From NCBI GenBank assembly GCA_009692005.1, contig SHZZ01000023.1, positions 1 through 54,158 of the forward strand: DNA of 54,158 nucleotides, in the 5' to 3' direction. Below, in pieces: positions 43,715 to 52,563 of this stretch. Positions within the stretch are counted from its first letter, which is position 1. Each line of letters begins with the position of its first letter. Position numbers and translations under genes: made by a program. The DNA comes from Gemmataceae bacterium. GTDB taxonomy: Bacteria; Planctomycetota; Planctomycetia; Gemmatales; Gemmataceae. The notes beneath the pieces were generated by a model that was given only the letters and a program-made list of their open reading frames with translations, was not told the origin of the DNA and searched no databases.

Positions 43715-45244
43715 TCATTTTGCCGACAGGACTTCCATTTTCACCTGGCCCATGACGCGGATGACCGGCAGGAGCGGGGCCAAGGTCTGCTGATTATGCC
43801 AGTTGTGGTGGGCGATTTTCACATGGCCTGGGCCGACCACGCCTTCGCCCAAGGTAGCGTCGAGACCGATCCAGGCTCCGTCCGCGAAGACTTCCGTCCA
43901 CATATGAAAACCCATGAGCGGCTTGCGGCTCTGGCGGTCCTCGACATAAACGAGGCCGATGGCGGTGCGGGCGGGCACGCCGGCGGCGCGGCACATGGCC
44001 GCCATCAGCATGGCGTGTTGACGGCAATCGCCGCGCAACGACTTCGCCACCTGCGCCGCCGTGGCAAAGCCGATGTCGCTGGCGCCGGTCATCTTGTCGG
44101 AAACAAACTTCTCGATCTTGCGGGCCTTCTCCAGCGGATTGGTGGATGCGCCGACTGCCATGGCCGCCAGTTTCTTCACCTCGGCATCTTCACTGTCGAG
44201 AAAGAAGCTGGCCTCCAGGTTTTCCTTGGGTGCGTCGTCGTCCTTCACGCCGGTGTTTCCCGCCACGGTCAGTTCAAACCAGCCGTCCTCTTGTTTCTTG
44301 ATCTTTTGCCTGCCGTCATTGACAAAGGCGGCCGCCCCGTCCTCGCCCTTCACTTGAAAGCGGTAGACCACTTCCTCCCGCTTGTGGATGTTTGCCACGC
44401 GCCTATCCAGGGCGATCATGGTATTGATGCCGATGTCGGGCAGGAGGGCCAGGTCGCCATCCATCTTTTTCGCGAACTCTTCAGAAGTTTTGTAAAGCGT
44501 GATGGCGCCCATGCCGGGCATTTCCGTTCGCGTGCGCTTGACGGTAAAGGAATCATCGACCCAGCTAACCATCTTGGGCAGTTGCAAGGGATTGCCAAAG
44601 ATCACCACCTTTTCAGATTCCACTTCCATCCTTTTCAGATTGCCCTTCGCTTGCACCGGTTTCAACGGGTTCTTGGGATTGCTGGTCAGGATATCGACCT
44701 CCTCTTCAGGAAAGAGCTGGACTTTTAATTGAATCACCTGCAGCAGATTGGGCTCGAAACTAGAAACCTGATAAGTTCCGCCCGCCTTAAGGTTCAAGAG
44801 CCTGGGCATCTGTTCTTGCTGGTAGGGGCCGACAGCCTTGTCGTTCCAGGGCAGGGGCCGGGGTTCGGCAACACCGGGAATCTTCAGCCACAGTTTGCCG
44901 TCCTTGACCTCGCCCGACGATTCCGCCTTGCCCTGGTCGAGGTGTTGAATCACGCGGAAACTGTCGATCTTTCCCTCGGCGTTTTCCACGGTAACTGAAT
45001 CCATTCGCATGGTGACGACCGATTTGTACCTGCGCAAGGAGAGGTGCATTTCCACGGTGGAGGAGAAAAAGGTCTTGCCGTCCCTGGTGAACTCTCTCAC
45101 TTGCGTGTGGAAGTGGCCGCAACGGGCGCCCTCCAAATAGGCGGCATCCCAACTATCCTGGATCACCTTTCCCACGGGCGCTTGCGCCGACAGGGAAGTG
45201 ATCACCATCAAGGCGCAAAACAGCGTGAAAAAAAGTTTTCTCAT
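43715..45244 (-). CDS. Exported transglutaminase-like protein
   Basis: A 509-residue secreted protein with signal peptide MRKLFFTLFCALMVITSLSA. The long beta-rich N-terminal region gives way to a transglutaminase-like core with the Cys-His-Asp triad: SLRGDCRQHAMLMAAMCRAA (Cys), MGFHMWTEVF (His) and AWIGLDATLG (Asp). Bacterial members are mostly proteases or amidases rather than cross-linkers. ATG 45244 is the start of the signal peptide; seven more in-frame codons lie upstream. It follows the dehydrogenase gene by 24 bases in the same direction, so they may share a transcript. Confidence 0.85.
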   Translation of the reverse strand: MRKLFFTLFCALMVITSLSAQAPVGKVIQDSWDAAYLEGARCGHFHTQVREFTRDGKTFFSSTVEMHLSLRRYKSVVTMRMDSVTVENAEGKIDSFRVIQHLDQGKAESSGEVKDGKLWLKIPGVAEPRPLPWNDKAVGPYQQEQMPRLLNLKAGGTYQVSSFEPNLLQVIQLKVQLFPEEEVDILTSNPKNPLKPVQAKGNLKRMEVESEKVVIFGNPLQLPKMVSWVDDSFTVKRTRTEMPGMGAITLYKTSEEFAKKMDGDLALLPDIGINTMIALDRRVANIHKREEVVYRFQVKGEDGAAAFVNDGRQKIKKQEDGWFELTVAGNTGVKDDDAPKENLEASFFLDSEDAEVKKLAAMAVGASTNPLEKARKIEKFVSDKMTGASDIGFATAAQVAKSLRGDCRQHAMLMAAMCRAAGVPARTAIGLVYVEDRQSRKPLMGFHMWTEVFADGAWIGLDATLGEGVVGPGHVKIAHHNWHNQQTLAPLLPVIRVMGQVKMEVLSAK

Positions 45245-45268
45245 GAAGGCACCATGTTGTAACAAAGG

Positions 45269-46729
45269 TTAGTCTCGCAGCTTGATGGAAACATACTTGG
45301 TTTCGAGGTAGGCTTCCAGCCCTTCGTGGCCAAGTTCGCGCCCGAGCCCGCTTTCCTTCATGCCCCCGAAGGGGCATTGTGGCGTGGCCGGCACGGGGTC
45401 GTTCACGCCGATGATTCCCGCCTCCAGCCCCTCGGCCATCTTCATCGTAGTCGTCAAGTCGTTGGTGAAGACATAGGCGGCCAGTCCGTAAGGGGTGTTG
45501 TTGGCGGCGGCGATGACTTCGTCGATTTTGTTGAAATCGAGAATGGGCATGACGGGGGCGAACGGTTCCTCGTTGAGAATCCTGCAGGAACTGTTCAGAG
45601 ATGAAATCACGGTGGGCTCGAAGAAGTAGCCGCGCTCGAAGCGCTCGGAGCGTTTTCCCCCGGTGAGAAGTTTGGCCCCGCGGGCGCAGGCGTCGCTGAC
45701 CAAATCTTGCGTGTGGATCAGGGCTTTTTTCTCGAACATGGGGCCGACATCCACGCCGGCATCGAGCCCGTTGCCCAGTTTCAACCCCTTGGCGAACTCC
45801 ACCGCCGCCTCGGTAAATTTCTTTGCCACATCCTGGTGCACGAAAAACCGGCTGGGCGAGATGCAGACCTGGCCGTTGTTGCGAAACTTCCCGGTCACCG
45901 CCAGCTTGGCGCCCACTTCCGGGTCGGCGTCGGGGAAGACGATGAACGGCGCGTGCCCGCCCAGTTCCAAACTCAAACGCTTCACCTGGTCGGCGCTGGC
46001 CCGCAGCAATTGCTTTCCCACCGCAGTCGAGCCGGTGAAGCTGACTTTTCTGCAAATGCGGTTTTCCATGAACTCGGCAGCCATTTCCTCGCCTGGCCCG
46101 ATCACCAAGTTGGCCACCCCCGGTGGGAGACCGGCATCGATCAGGCATTCAAAAATGTGGATGAGTGAACGCGGCGTCTGGCTGGCAGGTCGGCTGACCA
46201 CGGTGCAGCCGGCAGCGAGAGCGGGCGCCAGTTTCCTGACCCCTAAAGTAATGGGGAAATTCCACGGACTGATCGCCGCCACCACCCCCACGGGATGCTT
46301 CAAGGTCAGGTGGCGCTTGCCGGCCACCGCCGGGGGAATCACCTGCCCGTAGGCGCGTTTGCCTTCCTCGGCAAACCATTCAAAGGTGTCGGCGGAATGC
46401 ATGACCTCGGCGCGGGCCTCGACCACCGTCTTGCCCTGTTCCATGGTCATGGTGCGTGCGATGGCGTCAGCGCGTTCGCGCATGAGGTCGGCAGTTTTCT
46501 TCAGGATCTTGGCGCGGTCCCAGGCCGTCAGTTTTTGCCAGGCGGGCATGGCCTTGGCCGCTGCTTCCAAGGCCCGCCGAGTTTCCAAGCGCGAACCATA
46601 GGCCACCGACCAAAGCGCTTCCTCTGTCGCCGGATTGATCACCTCGATGGTTTTGCCGGAATCGGCGTTACACCATTGGCCATCGATATACAACTTTCCT
46701 TGAAATGCCGCGCTGGTTGCAATGGTCAT
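45269..46729 (-). CDS. Succinate-semialdehyde dehydrogenase-like aldehyde dehydrogenase
   Basis: The 486-residue cytoplasmic enzyme would oxidise an aldehyde with NAD(P). It shows PWNFPITLGVRKLAPALAAG, FTGSTAVGKQLL, general-base Glu in LELGGHAPFIVF and nucleophile Cys in NNGQVCISPSRFFV, plus the C-terminal PFGGMKESGLGRELGHEGL typical of the GabD subgroup. The cofactor-site Lys usual in 'KPAE' is Arg here (SRPASQTP), a conservative change. Substrate choice (succinate semialdehyde) rests on overall resemblance. Confidence 0.87.
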   Translation of the reverse strand: MTIATSAAFQGKLYIDGQWCNADSGKTIEVINPATEEALWSVAYGSRLETRRALEAAAKAMPAWQKLTAWDRAKILKKTADLMRERADAIARTMTMEQGKTVVEARAEVMHSADTFEWFAEEGKRAYGQVIPPAVAGKRHLTLKHPVGVVAAISPWNFPITLGVRKLAPALAAGCTVVSRPASQTPRSLIHIFECLIDAGLPPGVANLVIGPGEEMAAEFMENRICRKVSFTGSTAVGKQLLRASADQVKRLSLELGGHAPFIVFPDADPEVGAKLAVTGKFRNNGQVCISPSRFFVHQDVAKKFTEAAVEFAKGLKLGNGLDAGVDVGPMFEKKALIHTQDLVSDACARGAKLLTGGKRSERFERGYFFEPTVISSLNSSCRILNEEPFAPVMPILDFNKIDEVIAAANNTPYGLAAYVFTNDLTTTMKMAEGLEAGIIGVNDPVPATPQCPFGGMKESGLGRELGHEGLEAYLETKYVSIKLRD

Positions 46730-46961
46730 GGCTGTTCCTCGTGAAGGTTCTTCGGAATGATTGTCATTCTATTGGGGCATGGGCAGGAAGTCCGGGTTGG
46801 GCAAGGGTAACCAGTAGTTTGCAAGGCCAGGCCGGGCGCCTGCCCCGACTTTTTCACCCTCTCCCCGCTGCCAAGCAGTGGGGGAGACTGAGAAGCAGGT
46901 TGGCTCGACGGACGGGTCTTTTTCCTCTTTCCTTGGAACCTTGCGCCCCGGGCTCGTAGAC
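46730..46961. repeat. Intergenic region with dispersed repeat, copy D
   Basis: No gene is supported. CTCTCCCCGCTGCCAAGCAG + TGGGGGAGACT at 46859-46889 closely matches the CTCTCC...GGAGAG hairpin at 477-507, and GGCCAGGCCGGGCGCCTG near 46826 is another GC-rich inverted repeat. Confidence 0.55.
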
Positions 46962-49900
46962 CTAATCCGGAAACTTTTGCAAGCGCAGGGTATCCCAGTC
47001 GGTGAAGATCTCCTCGGCCAGGATGGATGGCGGTGCGGTGGGGTCTGCTTCCACCTGAATAAGCTGGGAAAATTCCACTCCCTCGACGAAGAGAACGACG
47101 CGGTATTGTCCGGGGGAAACGGGTCTTCCGGGTGTGAACCCGCCGAGTCCAAAACCGCCGCCGCCCATTGGTCTGCCGCCTTGCCTTGCGCCACCCCCCT
47201 GCCCAGGGGCGGAATTGCGCATGGTGTCCCAAGTAATGGGGTGTAGGCCAGCCTCTTTATTAGCGGGCAGGGTGCGAATAACATCGCCCTCAATATCGAA
47301 GACTTTGAGTTCCACCTTGGCGGCTTCTTTAGGGAGATAATAGAAGAGGGGAGCGCCGCGGGCGGGATTGGCGGCGACAAACTTGCGGTTGGTGCCTCCG
47401 CGGTTCGGCTGCGGTCTCCAGCGAATGGAAGCGGCGGGCTTAAACAGCACCGGTTGTCCGACAAAGGTTTCACCCTTTACCTGCCTTAAGGCGGTGACAT
47501 CGAGCGCCCACAAACTGCGGCCGTGGGTGGCCAATACGATGTCGCCAATCACGGGGTGCTGCGCCACTTCATGGACGGCAACGGTGGGAAGGATCATCTT
47601 GGTCCATTGCCCGCCGCGGTCGAGGGAAAGGAAGAAGGAAAACTCGGTGCCGCAGTAGAGCAGGTTTTCATTTTTCTGATCCTCGCGCAGACAGCGGGTA
47701 GAGCCCACGGGAAGGTTGTTGCGCAGCGGCTTGAAGGTTTTACCGAAATCTTCGGTAATGAAAATGTAGGGGTTGTCGTCGTCGGAGCGGTGTGCGTCAA
47801 TGGCGACATAAGCCCGCCCCTCGGCAAAGCGTGAAGCCTCGATGGTGGCGATCCACAGAGGATTTTTTAGGCCCAGGTTTTTGGTGACATTAGTCCAATC
47901 CTTGCCACCGTTGGTCGTGACCCAGAGTGCGCCGTCGTCGGTGCCGGCCCAAAGGACATCGGGGTTTCGCGGTGATTCCGCCAGGGCGCTCATGCTGCCG
48001 CGCTTGGTCAGTGTCAGGTCGGGCGAGATGGGCCTGAGGTCATCGCCATGGTTGAGTGAGCGCATGACAAACTGCGATCCGCAGTAAAAGATTTTGGAAT
48101 TGTGCTTGGAAAGGAAATAAGGGGTGTTCCAGTTGTAGCGGAAGGAAGGCTGCCCTGGTTTTCGCTGGGCGCGAATGGAGGAGATCTGCCCGGTCTTGAG
48201 ATTCCGTCGGCCCATGTTGCCGTTCTGGCTGGTGAAGAAAATGAGGTCGGCGTCGTTGGGGTCGAATCTGCAAGTGTAGCCATCGCCTCCTGCGACGGAG
48301 ATCCAATCTTCATTGATGGCGCCGCCCTGGAGGGAAATCCCCGGTCCGGACCACGAACCGTTATCCTGCAATCCCCCCGCGACCATGTAAGGCAGCTTGG
48401 GTGAAATATCGACATGGTAGAACTGGCCAATGGCCGAGGTGTTGAAATGATCCCAGTTGGCGCCAGTATCGTAGGTCTGATAGGCTCCGCCGTCGGTGCC
48501 GATGATCATGTGCCTGCCGTCGGTGGGAGAAATCCACATGGCGTGCCCGTCGGCGTGCACCTGGCGGCCGAAAGAGGAGTTAAAGCTGGCGCCGCCATCG
48601 GAAGAACCGTGCTGGGAAACGCCAAGGACATAGATCTTCTTGTCGTCGGAGGGATCGACGCGTACGACGGAAAAGTACATGGGCCTGGGATTGATGCTGT
48701 TGATGCGCACCCAGGACTCGCCGGCATCATCGGAGCGGTAGACGCCGCCGAATTCGTGCCCGTTGCCGCCCTGGCTATCCTGGATGTTCATGTTTTGTCC
48801 GCCGAGGTCTACGGCGTTGGGCCTGATCCTGTTGGCGCCGCCCGGACGCGCCTCCAGAGAAACCGTAACGACCTTGGTTTCCTTGCCGCGCTGGATGGCC
48901 AGCTTCATCTTGTCGTCGGGTTTCTTGGGTTGCAGGATGTCGATGAATTCCTGGTAGGAGGAAATCTTCTTGCCGTCGATCTCGGTGATGACATCGTCAT
49001 TTAGCAAACCGGCCTTTTCGCCCGGACCTTCATCGGTGACGCGGGTAATCTTGGCGCCGTTGCTGGCGTCTTCGCCAAAGACGCCCATGTAAGCATCGGA
49101 AGGAGCGCGTCCGCCACCCTTGGTAAAGCCGCCTCCTCCCCCGCCCTTGGTTCCGGCGCCACCCTTGCCTTGTCCCTTGCGTTCGGGCCGGTCGGAAAGG
49201 TTCACTTCCATCGTCTTGGTTTGGCCATTGCGGTTGACTTGCAAGGAAATCTTGTCGCCCGCTTTCTTGTTTCGAATGGCCTCGACCACTTCCTTAAATT
49301 CCTTCACGGGCTTATCGCCGACGGCGGTTACGACATCCCCAGGCTGAATTCCGGCCTTGGCCGCCGGGCTGTTGGGTGAAACCTGGAAGATCTTGGCCAG
49401 GCCGTTGGCCTGGTCCTTGGCCGCCGCCCCGAGATAGGTGGTGATGGGGGGCAGGCCCTTGCCAAAATTCTCGGCATCGATGATGGCGAAAACGATGTTG
49501 GGGTTCTTGCGATACCAGTCGAGGCCAATGCGGCCGACATTGCCTGAGGGGAGCCCGTTAGTAAGTTTCTTCCAATTGGCGCCGCCATTGATGGTTTTCC
49601 AGATGCCGCTTCCCGGCCCCCAGCGCACGATCGGGTCATAGCCGTCGATGCCCTCGGGCTTCTTGACTTCCCCTGGCCAACTGTCGAACTGATCGCGCAT
49701 GTGTTCCCATGTGGCCACGAGAAGCGTATCGGCTTCGGTGGGATGCATGGCCATGTCGATGACACCGGTGCGGTCATTGACAAAGTGAACTTTGTTCCAG
49801 GTGGCGCCGCCATCGGTGGTTTTAAAAACCCCGCGTTCGTTGCTAGCGCCGTACAGGCGGCCCATGGCGCCTGCGTAAACGATGTTCGGGTTGGTGGGGT

Positions 49901-50507
49901 GAATGAGAATCTTGCCGAACTGGAAAGCGCCCTTAAGCCCCATGTTCTTCCAAGAGGCGCCGCCATCCGTCGACTTGTAAATCCCGTCGCCATAAGAGAC
50001 CGAGTTGCGCGGGTTGGCTTCACCTGTGCCAATCCAGACGACGTTCTTGTCGGAGGGCGCCACGCAGACATCGCCAATGGAAACGGTGGCGGATTTGTCA
50101 AATTGATGCTCGAAAGTAATGCCGTTGTTGTTGGTCTTGAGCAACCCACCGGAAGCGGTGGCGATCCAGAAAGTGCTGGGGTCTTTTTCAAAAACAGAAA
50201 TGGCGGTGATGCGCCCGCCCATGTTGGCCGGACCAAGCGGGCGGAAAGGGAAAACTTTGGCCCAGGCATCAGGCAGCTTGGCAGGCGCCAGCACTTTAGC
50301 CTTTTCTTGACCCTTCTCTTTCCCTGGTTGAGTGTTTTTTTTTGTCTCTTGCTTCTTGGCCTCTTCCTTGACCGGAGGTTGCTCCGCCTGAGAAGTCTTT
50401 CCTTTCTTGCGGATGATCTGAGCATCGGCGTCGAGGCTGGGCAAGGTCAGCAAGGCCAGCAGGAGAAAAAGTGGAAGAAATGCCCATCTGGAAAAATGCC
50501 TGTTCAT
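46962..50507 (-). CDS. Exported sortilin/VPS10-like beta-propeller protein with two inserted PDZ domains
   Basis: A 1181-residue secreted protein: signal peptide (MNRHFSRWAFLPLFLLLALL), a Lys/Glu-rich linker, then BNR/sortilin-type propeller repeats (SGGLLKTNNNGITF, GIYKSTDGGASWKN, GVFKTTDGGATWNK, GIWKTINGGANWKK). At about residue 355 the propeller is interrupted by PDZ1 (SPAAKAGIQPGDVVTAV), a Gly-rich linker (about 440-466) and PDZ2 (GPGEKAGLLNDDVITEI). Propeller repeats then resume (GVYRSDDAGESW onward). The last ~150 residues have a FlgD-like beta sandwich (KVFDIEGDVIRTLP; SPGQYRVVLFV). No catalytic residues are evident; protein binding is likely. ATG 50507 opens the signal peptide. Confidence 0.85.
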   Translation of the reverse strand: MNRHFSRWAFLPLFLLLALLTLPSLDADAQIIRKKGKTSQAEQPPVKEEAKKQETKKNTQPGKEKGQEKAKVLAPAKLPDAWAKVFPFRPLGPANMGGRITAISVFEKDPSTFWIATASGGLLKTNNNGITFEHQFDKSATVSIGDVCVAPSDKNVVWIGTGEANPRNSVSYGDGIYKSTDGGASWKNMGLKGAFQFGKILIHPTNPNIVYAGAMGRLYGASNERGVFKTTDGGATWNKVHFVNDRTGVIDMAMHPTEADTLLVATWEHMRDQFDSWPGEVKKPEGIDGYDPIVRWGPGSGIWKTINGGANWKKLTNGLPSGNVGRIGLDWYRKNPNIVFAIIDAENFGKGLPPITTYLGAAAKDQANGLAKIFQVSPNSPAAKAGIQPGDVVTAVGDKPVKEFKEVVEAIRNKKAGDKISLQVNRNGQTKTMEVNLSDRPERKGQGKGGAGTKGGGGGGFTKGGGRAPSDAYMGVFGEDASNGAKITRVTDEGPGEKAGLLNDDVITEIDGKKISSYQEFIDILQPKKPDDKMKLAIQRGKETKVVTVSLEARPGGANRIRPNAVDLGGQNMNIQDSQGGNGHEFGGVYRSDDAGESWVRINSINPRPMYFSVVRVDPSDDKKIYVLGVSQHGSSDGGASFNSSFGRQVHADGHAMWISPTDGRHMIIGTDGGAYQTYDTGANWDHFNTSAIGQFYHVDISPKLPYMVAGGLQDNGSWSGPGISLQGGAINEDWISVAGGDGYTCRFDPNDADLIFFTSQNGNMGRRNLKTGQISSIRAQRKPGQPSFRYNWNTPYFLSKHNSKIFYCGSQFVMRSLNHGDDLRPISPDLTLTKRGSMSALAESPRNPDVLWAGTDDGALWVTTNGGKDWTNVTKNLGLKNPLWIATIEASRFAEGRAYVAIDAHRSDDDNPYIFITEDFGKTFKPLRNNLPVGSTRCLREDQKNENLLYCGTEFSFFLSLDRGGQWTKMILPTVAVHEVAQHPVIGDIVLATHGRSLWALDVTALRQVKGETFVGQPVLFKPAASIRWRPQPNRGGTNRKFVAANPARGAPLFYYLPKEAAKVELKVFDIEGDVIRTLPANKEAGLHPITWDTMRNSAPGQGGGARQGGRPMGGGGFGLGGFTPGRPVSPGQYRVVLFVEGVEFSQLIQVEADPTAPPSILAEEIFTDWDTLRLQKFPD

Positions 50508-50672
50508 GTTAAATTCCCGTTTCAGTTCCCAATTGAACCATTCCAAGTGTGCGTGGTGGCTTGGCACCAAGTATTTTGCCCCGGACAGAAATGGATTGCA
50601 AATGGATTAGGGACGCCTTTTTCAGGTATTCTGCCAGGCCGGACCATGGCCTCTCCTGGGAAGACTTGAGAA

Positions 50673-52259
50673 TCACCGCATGGCGGTGATTACTTCGCCC
50701 GATTCTGGATTCCGGTGAACTGCGCTGATGGTGGCGGCGGCGCCGAACTTGGCCTGCAACCCGGTCACTTGCAAATTCTTGAGTGCAGTCTCGCCATAAC
50801 TTTTTTCCAGATCGACTTCCAGCCCGCCCTCGGTGTGAACCCGCCCCGCGGCCACCGCCTTGGCTAAACTCTCCCCCTGGCCAATTTGGAACAGCACCTC
50901 GAAAAGAGAGTTGGGAATGCGCCTGCCCCCCCGGCCGCCAAGCGCCGCCACCGCTTTTCCTTCTTGCACCACAACCGTTGGGCACATGTTGTTCAACGGT
51001 CGCTTTCTCGGCCCGGGAGAATTGGCATGCCCCGGGCGGATTTCAAAACGAGACATGCCATGGCCCAAGGTCAAACCAAGTTCCGGGACAGTAACCTGCG
51101 CTCCAAAGGCTCCTCCATGGGTCAAAGTCAGGGCGGCAAGGTTGCCATGGCGGTCGGCGGCGCTCAGGTTGATGGTGCCGGTTTGCGAAGGAGCGCTCCG
51201 TGCCGCTGGCAAACATTCCCCCAGCTTGACCGCCTGCAGCACCTTCTCGCGGCATTGGCCCAGATATTCAGGCGACAGCAGCCGTTCCGCCGGGCCTTTT
51301 TCCAGCCCCGTGTCCCCCAGGTGTTCCAGCCGGTCGCGCCAGGCCAGACGCATCGCTTCCACCCTGGCAAAGAGGTGCGCGCCCCAGGCGACTTTTCCCC
51401 ATTCGATCCCTTTAAGTATCCCCAAAACCTGCAATGCGGAGATCCCGCCAGCGGTGACCGGCGCGGTGTAAAACTCTTTCCCGCGAAAGTTCATCCTTAG
51501 CGGCGCAACCTCCAGAGCTTGATAATTCTTGAGGTCGTCCTCGGTGAGAATGCCGCCGTTTTCCTTCATGGCCCTGGCCAGTAATCGCGCCGGTCCTCCC
51601 TGGTAAAAAGGGTGCGAGGAGTTTTCCTTTGCCATCAGTGCGAGAAGTTTTCCCAGGGCTGGGTTCTTGAAGAGGGAATTGGGGGCAAGGGCATTTCCTT
51701 GAGGATAATAAAGGCTGGCGGAGCCCGGGTCCTTTGCCATTCTGCCCTGGGCTGTTTTGATGGCCGCCGCCACTCCCGGGCCAAGGGAGAATCCTTCTTC
51801 ACACAAAGTAATGGCCGGCTGCAAAACCTTTTTGAAAGTGAAGGTGCCGAACTTGTTGACGGCCCGGTCGAGACCGGCGGGAATGCCCGGCACCCCCACC
51901 GCCAACCAGCCGTACATATGCCTGGCCAGTTGCGCTTCATTGTTCTGCAGGAACATGGCGGGGTGGGCGGCCTTTGGCGCGGCGGAATTGAAATCGAGGC
52001 AGGTGATTTTTTTGCCGCCGTCCACCGCCAAGATCAGGTGCCCGCCGTAACCGCCAAACCCGCACATATGAGGAGTCGCCACTGCGGAGGCCGCTGCCGC
52101 GCTGACGATGGCGTCGACGACATTGCCCCCGTCGGCGAACATTTGCTTCCCCGCCTTGACGCCGTGCGGCTCGCCCACGATCCCTTCTTGAACGACTTGG
52201 GTCGGCAAGGCCGCCAGGGAAACAGCCAGGAATTGGCGGCGGTTGAGTTCTGCGTGCAT
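50673..52259 (-). CDS. ggt: Gamma-glutamyltransferase, Tat-exported
   Basis: The 528-residue precursor starts with a Tat signal (LNRRQFLAVSLAALPTQ). Family blocks follow: GGNVVDAIVSAAAASAVATP, MCGFGGYGGHL, PGIPAGLDRAV, and the self-cleavage site before Thr362 in GTINLSAADRHGNLAALT. The family's usual T-T-H reads T-I-N here, keeping the catalytic Thr while changing its neighbours. PLNNMCPTVVVQEGKAVAALGGRGGRRI is the small-subunit substrate loop. GGAGG six bases upstream supports ATG 52259. It would cleave gamma-glutamyl bonds outside the cytoplasm, though a cephalosporin-acylase-like relative is possible. Confidence 0.87.
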   Translation of the reverse strand: MHAELNRRQFLAVSLAALPTQVVQEGIVGEPHGVKAGKQMFADGGNVVDAIVSAAAASAVATPHMCGFGGYGGHLILAVDGGKKITCLDFNSAAPKAAHPAMFLQNNEAQLARHMYGWLAVGVPGIPAGLDRAVNKFGTFTFKKVLQPAITLCEEGFSLGPGVAAAIKTAQGRMAKDPGSASLYYPQGNALAPNSLFKNPALGKLLALMAKENSSHPFYQGGPARLLARAMKENGGILTEDDLKNYQALEVAPLRMNFRGKEFYTAPVTAGGISALQVLGILKGIEWGKVAWGAHLFARVEAMRLAWRDRLEHLGDTGLEKGPAERLLSPEYLGQCREKVLQAVKLGECLPAARSAPSQTGTINLSAADRHGNLAALTLTHGGAFGAQVTVPELGLTLGHGMSRFEIRPGHANSPGPRKRPLNNMCPTVVVQEGKAVAALGGRGGRRIPNSLFEVLFQIGQGESLAKAVAAGRVHTEGGLEVDLEKSYGETALKNLQVTGLQAKFGAAATISAVHRNPESGEVITAMR

Positions 52260-52563
52260 AGTGGCCTCCGCCACCATGTTCCGGCATCGTGATGGAAATT
52301 GCAAGAATGTGCCGGGAGACAACTTGAGCAAAACTACCCTTTGCGCGGTTTTTTAATCCAACGGAAACGGGAGTACCGTCAAGGAACCAACAAAGTTCCT
52401 CACCGGAAAACAGGCAAGGAGAGGAAGAATCGGCAAAGCAGGACTTACTGGAAGGAAACCCGGAAGAGTGGAAAGGTGAAGGCAGTCTGGCCATGCAGGC
52501 GCAAAAGGCTTTCTTCCGAATGAAATAGCCGAAGGCATCACGGCTTGCGTTAAGGAACCTGGA
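52260..52563. other. Divergent promoter region, no gene seen
   Basis: This 304-base gap separates divergent starts. Two open stretches (around 52299-52523 and 52345-52527) were examined; neither has a start codon with a ribosome binding site. No repeat of the dispersed family was found. Confidence 0.4.

Noticed and set aside
45899-46215. Arg in place of the cofactor-site Lys in the aldehyde dehydrogenase as a sign of inactivity
   Set aside because: The change is conservative and the catalytic Cys and Glu are intact, so it is noted in the gene entry only.
52299-52527. Possible small genes in the gap before the HtrA-like gene
   Set aside because: One frame starts at TTG without a ribosome binding site; the other reads protein-like (ending MQAQKAFFRMK) but has no usable start codon near its beginning.
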